NCBI GenBank assembly: GCA_016935175.1
Contig: JAFGRK010000014.1
Span: 1-41,578 of the forward strand
Direction of reading: 5' to 3'
Source of the DNA: Candidatus Woesearchaeota archaeon
GTDB lineage: Archaea > Nanobdellota > Nanobdellia > Woesearchaeales > SM23-78
Length of the DNA: 41,578 bases
This document shows, one piece after another, positions 37,526 to 41,578 of this stretch (the first letter of the stretch is position 1; every line of letters begins with the position of its first letter). The position numbers and the translations under genes were made by a program. Below the pieces are notes generated by a model. It worked only from the letters and a program-made list of their open reading frames with translations, did no database searches and was not told the origin of the DNA.

Positions 37526-38323
37526 ATGTCAAGAAAGTCTACTAAGGAAAGCGTCGAAATACATACCAGGCGCATGTACGATGAGTTCGGCTCAGAATAC
37601 CAGAAGAGAAGGGATGAGAAGGATATCACCAAGATATATAATGAATTCTTAGAAGTGCCTTGCATGATAAAGGCTGTCGGCAATGTCAAGGGAAAGAAGC
37701 TTCTGGATGTTGGCTGCGGAGCAGGAGTGCATGCAAAAGCATATGTGAAAAAAGGCGCAAAAGTGCAAGGCATTGACATAAGCAACACTATGATAATGCT
37801 AGCAAGGGAGCGCTGCAAAGGAGTTGATTTCAAGGTAGGCTCAATGAACAAGCTGCCTTATGCTAGCAGCTCTTTTGATATTGTGACTGCAAGCCTGGTG
37901 ACTGACTATATCAAGGACTTAAAAAAAGCTTTCCTAGAGGTGAACAGGGTTCTCAAGAAAGGAGGGTTGCTCTACACATCTGACAACCATCCCATTGCCT
38001 GTGCCAGGGAATTCTATGAGAATGATTATCTCAAGATCAGGGCTCTTGGCTATGTTATGGACAAGAAGACAGGCAAGAGGATTAATCTTGGCAGGAACTG
38101 GCTTGAGGGCATTGATGAGTTTGAGATGGTACCGGGCATGATGCTCAAGACCTATAAGAGGACTTTTCATACTTATCTCAAGGCCATTAGGGACGCAGGC
38201 TTTGAGCTCATAGATTATATTGACTGCAAGCCAATACCTGAGTTCAAGAAGTATGACCCTGATGCTTATGAGCTGTTCTGCAAGATACCTATATTTGGCA
38301 TAGCTGTGTGCAGGAAAAAATAA
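37526..38323 (+). CDS. Class-I SAM-dependent methyltransferase
   Basis: A 265-residue Rossmann-fold methyltransferase. Motif I is KLLDVGCGAGVHAKAYVKKGA, followed by VQGIDISNTMIMLARERC, DFKVGSMNKLPYASSSFDIVTASLV and VLKKGGLLYTSDNHP, all typical of the UbiE/Methyltransf_11 group. The C-terminal part (YKRTFHTYLKAIRDAGFELIDY) is the usual lid. The acceptor, small molecule, lipid or protein, cannot be inferred. It starts 3 bp after the membrane-protein gene and is convergent with the YIP1 gene. Confidence 0.85.
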   Translation: MSRKSTKESVEIHTRRMYDEFGSEYQKRRDEKDITKIYNEFLEVPCMIKAVGNVKGKKLLDVGCGAGVHAKAYVKKGAKVQGIDISNTMIMLARERCKGVDFKVGSMNKLPYASSSFDIVTASLVTDYIKDLKKAFLEVNRVLKKGGLLYTSDNHPIACAREFYENDYLKIRALGYVMDKKTGKRINLGRNWLEGIDEFEMVPGMMLKTYKRTFHTYLKAIRDAGFELIDYIDCKPIPEFKKYDPDAYELFCKIPIFGIAVCRKK

Positions 38324-38341
38324 GAAAATAATTTTCTTGCC

Positions 38342-39076
38342 TTAGGGAGCTGCTGCCCCGATAGTGGTTATGAGCTTGAAAAACAAGAGCATCACAACCC
38401 CTATTATTAAGGCCATGATCAGCATCATGAGCATTATTGCCAGGAAAGCCCTTAGCTTGCTAATCCCCTGGTACCTGGATATTCCTATTACTTGCGTGTA
38501 AAGCGTGTGCACCATTGACGCCAGGTATAGCACTGCATTCACAGCCAAGTAGCTTACTGGTATAAGGCTTATCATCCCTGAGAAGCTGGCAGGAGGCGTT
38601 GCTGGCAGCTCTAAAGGCTGCACAATGCTAAGGATGAAGTTGGCAATGTTTATGAAGAATCCGTAAACCACTCCTATAACCATGGCATAAGTGGTAGGCT
38701 TGAAAGTGTTATAGTATCCTTTCCTCCCTCCGAATATCAATACTCCAAGGTGGTTGATGCCTGAGCTTATGAAAGGGATTGCAAAGCCAATGCCTGCGGC
38801 AACTGCAATGCCGAAGAATGAGAACACCACTGCCAAGCCTCCCGTAGGCTGCTGAAGGGCTGAAGGGATGCTTAAGAGCACACTGGTGAACTGGGCTATC
38901 ACCAGGATTATCACGAAGTAAATCAAGGGAGGGAAATATTCCTTCTCGCCAGCCACTCCCTCAAAGAATGCCTTCGGGGAGAAGAAAAGCTTCTTTAGCT
39001 TATCAAATTGGTTGTTGAAAGCAGGCTTTTGCCCTGATTGCCTGATTGGTTTAGCTCTCATGACTTGATTTGCCAT
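38342..39076 (-). CDS. YIP1-family multi-span membrane protein
   Basis: A 244-residue protein of the YIP1 type. The hallmark is the soluble N-terminus leading to FFSPKAFFEGVAGEKEYFPPLIYFVIILV, which is the PxxFF...P pattern before the first segment (read here in two parts, SPKAFFEGV and FPPLIYF). Five membrane segments follow (including GIAVAAGIGFAIPFISSGI, VIGVVYGFFINIANFIL and AFLAIMLMMLIMALIIGVVML). The start is ATG 39076 because AGGTGATATTA upstream of it is the ribosome binding site, and the GTG 39085 lies inside that. The role in archaea is unknown; eukaryotic relatives act in membrane trafficking. Confidence 0.75.
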   Translation of the reverse strand: MANQVMRAKPIRQSGQKPAFNNQFDKLKKLFFSPKAFFEGVAGEKEYFPPLIYFVIILVIAQFTSVLLSIPSALQQPTGGLAVVFSFFGIAVAAGIGFAIPFISSGINHLGVLIFGGRKGYYNTFKPTTYAMVIGVVYGFFINIANFILSIVQPLELPATPPASFSGMISLIPVSYLAVNAVLYLASMVHTLYTQVIGISRYQGISKLRAFLAIMLMMLIMALIIGVVMLLFFKLITTIGAAAP

Positions 39077-39147
39077 TAATATCACCTGATATAAGGATTA
39101 TGGCTTCATATTAAAAGTTTGCTATTAAGAAATCTATGATGAATAAA

Positions 39148-39200
39148 ATTCACTCAACACAAGCCTTTACCAAGCCATAGAATAGCGGGCATGGCTTTTC
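39148..39200 (-). pseudogene. Relic of the pyrG 3' end (left repeat)
   Basis: 53 bp matching the 3' end of pyrG at 39807-39859 with two mismatches. On the minus strand it still reads EKPCPLFYGLVKACVE plus stop in frame, where pyrG has EKPGPLFYGLVKACVE. It lies just beyond the end of the acetyltransferase gene. It looks like one of a pair of repeats left by an insertion. Confidence 0.75.
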
Positions 39201-39213
39201 TAGAATCTTCAAG

Positions 39214-39759
39214 CTAATATTTTAATCGTAATTCCCAAGAAGTAGAGTTATTGCTCTTGTACTTTTCATTAGGTACCTGCATAAATCCAAGCCTCTGATA
39301 AAGCTGAGTTGCTGCTTTGAATTCTTTCCTGGTTGTCAAGAATAATTTTTCAAAGCCTAATACGCCTGCTTTTTGTATTAGGTCACTCACTAAAGCCTTG
39401 CCCAGCCCTTTTCCCCTTAGTTCAGGAATAAGGTATATGTCAGTAATCTCTCCAGTCATAGGCTCTTTTTTCGGATTCTTCTGTATAAGCCCTCCGCAAC
39501 CAACAACTTCTTCAGAGCGCTTTACAGTATAAAACACTCTTTTCTCAAGGTCTTGACCATTTGGGCCTCTAAATTCAGATTCAAAAACTTCAGGATGCCG
39601 ATTATACCAAGCAGATAATCTTGGGCACAGCTCATTGAAGATGGCGTATTTTAATTTTACTATTCCTTCTAAATCACCATTGCCTGAAGGCATAATAAAA
39701 AGCCCATTACTATCAAATGCCTTTTTTGTCTTTGCATAGGGCTCATAAAATTTATTCAT
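39214..39759 (-). CDS. GNAT-family N-acetyltransferase
   Basis: A 181-residue GNAT. The acetyl-CoA loop is EITDIYLIPELRGKGLGKALVSDLIQKA (motif R/K-G-x-G-x-G/A as RGKGLG) and the C-terminal strand-helix GFEKLFLTTRKEFKAATQLYQRLGFMQV is typical. The long N-terminal 70 residues fit small-molecule or protein acetylases. Start ATG 39759 (MNKFYEPYAK) has a TATA-like ATTTAAAAATAG about 25 nt upstream on the minus strand. The gene is more AT-rich than its neighbours and sits between the two copies of the pyrG 3' end, so it was probably inserted here. Confidence 0.85.
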   Translation of the reverse strand: MNKFYEPYAKTKKAFDSNGLFIMPSGNGDLEGIVKLKYAIFNELCPRLSAWYNRHPEVFESEFRGPNGQDLEKRVFYTVKRSEEVVGCGGLIQKNPKKEPMTGEITDIYLIPELRGKGLGKALVSDLIQKAGVLGFEKLFLTTRKEFKAATQLYQRLGFMQVPNEKYKSNNSTSWELRLKY

Positions 39760-39806
39760 CAATATCAGAATTTTTTAGCTATTTTTAAATTTTTCATTTA
39801 ATCACT

Positions 39807-39859
39807 ATTCACTCAACACAAGCTTTTACCAAGCCATAGAATAGCGGGCCTGGCTTTTC
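39807..39859 (-). repeat. pyrG 3' end, right repeat copy
   Basis: The functional copy: last codons and stop of pyrG. It is a direct repeat of 39148-39200, 659 bp away, with the acetyltransferase gene between them. Confidence 0.75.
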
Positions 39860-41431
39860 AAGCTTGCTTTTTAGCTCTGGATGGGCTTGGGTTCCTACAA
39901 AGTACTTGTGCTTTTCCTTTGGCAGCTCTATGAACTCAACTAGCTTGCCATCTGGGCTCATGCCTGAGAACACTAATCCATGCTTTTGAAGCACTTCATG
40001 ATATTCAGGGTTGACCTCATACCTGTGCCTGTGCCTCTCGCTAACTTCTTTTTGTTTGCTGTACAGGGCCCATATTATTGTGCCTGGCTTCATAATAGCA
40101 GGATAAGCTCCCAGCCTCATGGTTGCTCCCTTGTCCTTGACTTCTTTTTGTTCAGGCATGATATCTATGACTGGGTTCTTGGTCTTCTCATCGACTTCTG
40201 TGGTGTTGGCATCTTTCAAGCCGCAAACATTCCTTGCAAACTCAACAGTTGCTAATTGCAATCCAAGGCATATGCCTAGGAAGGGTATGTTTTTTTCGCG
40301 GCAATACTGCACTATTTGTATCTTGCCTTCTATTCCCCTGCTGCCAAACCCTCCAGGAACAATCACTCCATCTATTCCTTCAAGCAATTTTTTTGCATCT
40401 GCCTGGCTGCCCACCTTTTCAGTGTCTATCATTTTAACGCAAATCTTGGTTTTGAGATTGGCGCTGCAATGCTTCAATGCTTCCAATATGCTTGCATATG
40501 AGTCTTCTAGCTTAGTATATTTGCCACAGATAGCAATATTCACTGTCTTTTCTAGCTTGTCAAGGTTATCAACCAGCTTTTTCCACTCAGGGCTTACACC
40601 TGAGTCAATGCAAAGCTTTTCCTTGATTATGCTGTTAATGCCTTCATCTGAGAATATCACAGGCATTTTGTAGACGCAGTCAACATCAATGCCAGATATC
40701 ACTCCATTTTCTTCTACATCGCAGAAAGTGCTAATCTTCTTTTTTATGTGAGCATCTAGGTATTCAGAGCACCTGCCGATGATGATGTCAGGGTCAATGC
40801 CTCTTTCCCTTAATAATGCTACTGACTGCTGGGTTGGCTTGCTCTTCTGCTCATGCACATTAGTAGGTATGGGAATGTAAGTCAGGTGAACATACAAGAT
40901 GTTGCATTCTCCTACTTCTCTCTTGAGCTGGCGGCAAGCCTCAATGTAAAGCTCGTTCTCAATGTCGCCAACAGTGCCTCCTACTTCTATGAGCACTACA
41001 TCTGCTTTTTCATCATCAGCCACCTTGTAGAACCATTCCTTGATATGGTCAGTTACATGAGGGATTAGCTGGACTGTCTTGCCAAGATAATCCCCTCTTC
41101 TTTCCTTGACTCTCAAGGCTTCGTACACCTTGCCCATAGTAAGGTTCCAGTTGAACTTGCAATTAATGCCAAGAAACCTTTCATAATGGCCAAAGTCCAT
41201 GTCAACCTCTCCTCCGTCATCAAGAACAAACACTTCGCCATGCTCAACAGGGTTCATGGTTCCAGGGTCAACATTAAGGTAGCCGTCGCACTTGATAGGA
41301 ATAACCCTCAAGCCAGCTTTTGTTATCAAGTTGCCAATAGTAGCAGCAGCAACGCCTTTTCCCAAGCCAGAGAGAACACCGCCTGTAACGACAATGAATT
41401 TCTTGTTGTCATTCCTCTTTTTACGCGGCAT
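39809..41431 (-). CDS. pyrG: CTP synthase
   Basis: Glutamine-dependent CTP synthase, converting UTP to CTP. The synthase domain (about 1-275) opens KKFIVVTGGVLSGLGKGVAAATIGNL with the P-loop SGLGKG, and contains ALRVKERRGDYLGKTVQLIPHVT. The class-I glutaminase domain (about 295-540) has PGGFGSRGIEGK, the nucleophile Cys in FLGICLGLQLA and the His/Glu pair in GTQAHPELKSK. The length of 540 residues is standard. ATG 41431 follows a minus-strand TATA-like CTTTAAATATAA. Its 3' end is duplicated at 39148-39200. Confidence 0.97.
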   Translation of the reverse strand: MPRKKRNDNKKFIVVTGGVLSGLGKGVAAATIGNLITKAGLRVIPIKCDGYLNVDPGTMNPVEHGEVFVLDDGGEVDMDFGHYERFLGINCKFNWNLTMGKVYEALRVKERRGDYLGKTVQLIPHVTDHIKEWFYKVADDEKADVVLIEVGGTVGDIENELYIEACRQLKREVGECNILYVHLTYIPIPTNVHEQKSKPTQQSVALLRERGIDPDIIIGRCSEYLDAHIKKKISTFCDVEENGVISGIDVDCVYKMPVIFSDEGINSIIKEKLCIDSGVSPEWKKLVDNLDKLEKTVNIAICGKYTKLEDSYASILEALKHCSANLKTKICVKMIDTEKVGSQADAKKLLEGIDGVIVPGGFGSRGIEGKIQIVQYCREKNIPFLGICLGLQLATVEFARNVCGLKDANTTEVDEKTKNPVIDIMPEQKEVKDKGATMRLGAYPAIMKPGTIIWALYSKQKEVSERHRHRYEVNPEYHEVLQKHGLVFSGMSPDGKLVEFIELPKEKHKYFVGTQAHPELKSKLEKPGPLFYGLVKACVE

Positions 41432-41479
41432 TATTAGATGAAGTTAGAAGTTATATTTAAAGATTATTGAAAAGTTGGC

Positions 41480-41578
41480 AAGGCCTACGGCAAGTGCAAT
41501 GTCTTTTACGTTAGGAAAAGACTTGCACTGCGGCCTTTTGGGCGGGGTCGCCCAAGCAAAAGCGAAGCTTTTGATGTG
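41480..41578 (+). repeat. Hairpin-mosaic element D, cut by the window end
   Basis: AAGGCC/GGCCTT (41480-41485, 41532-41537) encloses AGTGCAA-GTCTTTT paired with AAAAGAC-TTGCACT (41493-41507, 41516-41529; one bulge). GGGC-GGGGTC-GCCC (41540-41553) carries the start of the GGGGTCGCCC block seen in elements A and B, and CAAAAGC-GAA-GCTTTTG (41557-41573) follows. The rest lies outside the window. Confidence 0.5.

Overview
The window is a chromosomal segment of an archaeon. It carries archaeal DnaG primase, both subunits of topoisomerase VI, RIO1 kinase, a Pno1-type KH protein, ribosomal protein L40e, aIF5A, aRF1, Nop5 and fibrillarin, a pyruvoyl-dependent arginine decarboxylase and CTP synthase. 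Promoters have BRE/TATA form (often CAAACATTTA(T/A)AAA) and many starts look leaderless. Several core proteins are compact (aRF1 without its minidomain, Nop5 without its N-terminal domain), and lone small membrane proteins and lipoproteins are common. This suggests a DPANN lineage, perhaps Woesearchaeota-like; that placement is inference. No rRNA or tRNA gene was recognised.

Layout. 1-1.5 kb is AT-rich and holds a trypsin-like lipoprotein protease and a small membrane protein. 1.6-4.7 kb has a zinc-protease-like gene, a possible promoter-driven structured RNA, and dnaG with an unusual folded leader. 4.8-10 kb is an information-processing block: rio1, pno1, a PHP hydrolase, top6B and top6A. 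10-19.3 kb mixes a sugar kinase, a PEP-synthase-N-like protein, a tRNA thiolase, a transglutaminase-like protein, a winged-helix protein, CorA, MscS and a SpoU methyltransferase. 19.3-24.4 kb has a site-2 protease, L40e, aIF5A, a lipase-like hydrolase and small membrane genes. 24.6-30.2 kb has a Tat-exported L,D-transpeptidase, a SprT-like/DUF692-like pair, aRF1, arginine decarboxylase and an AbrB/PIN toxin-antitoxin pair. 30.7-33.2 kb is the C/D-RNP operon with an extra membrane gene. 33.2-34.9 kb is an Lrp regulator with twin operators facing a cluster of tiny genes. 34.9-41.4 kb has an FHA protein, a ThiI-like enzyme, a methyltransferase, a YIP1 protein, an acetyltransferase apparently inserted beside pyrG, and pyrG.

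The most unusual content is intergenic. Long gaps contain mosaics of hairpins built from shared modules: an outer inverted repeat, a block GGGGTCGCCCC-N4-GGGGTG, a hairpin CTCAAAA...TTTTGTTG, and CAAGAGC-AAA-GCTCTTG-type hairpins. Inner stems of different copies keep their pairing while their bases change, which suggests selection on structure. One copy lies in the probable leader of the toxin-antitoxin operon and a related hairpin lies in the dnaG leader. Other finds are a 53-bp duplication of the 3' end of pyrG bracketing an acetyltransferase gene, a covarying hairpin in front of two consecutive ribosome binding sites, and a 20-codon Cys-rich ORF behind a very strong ribosome binding site.
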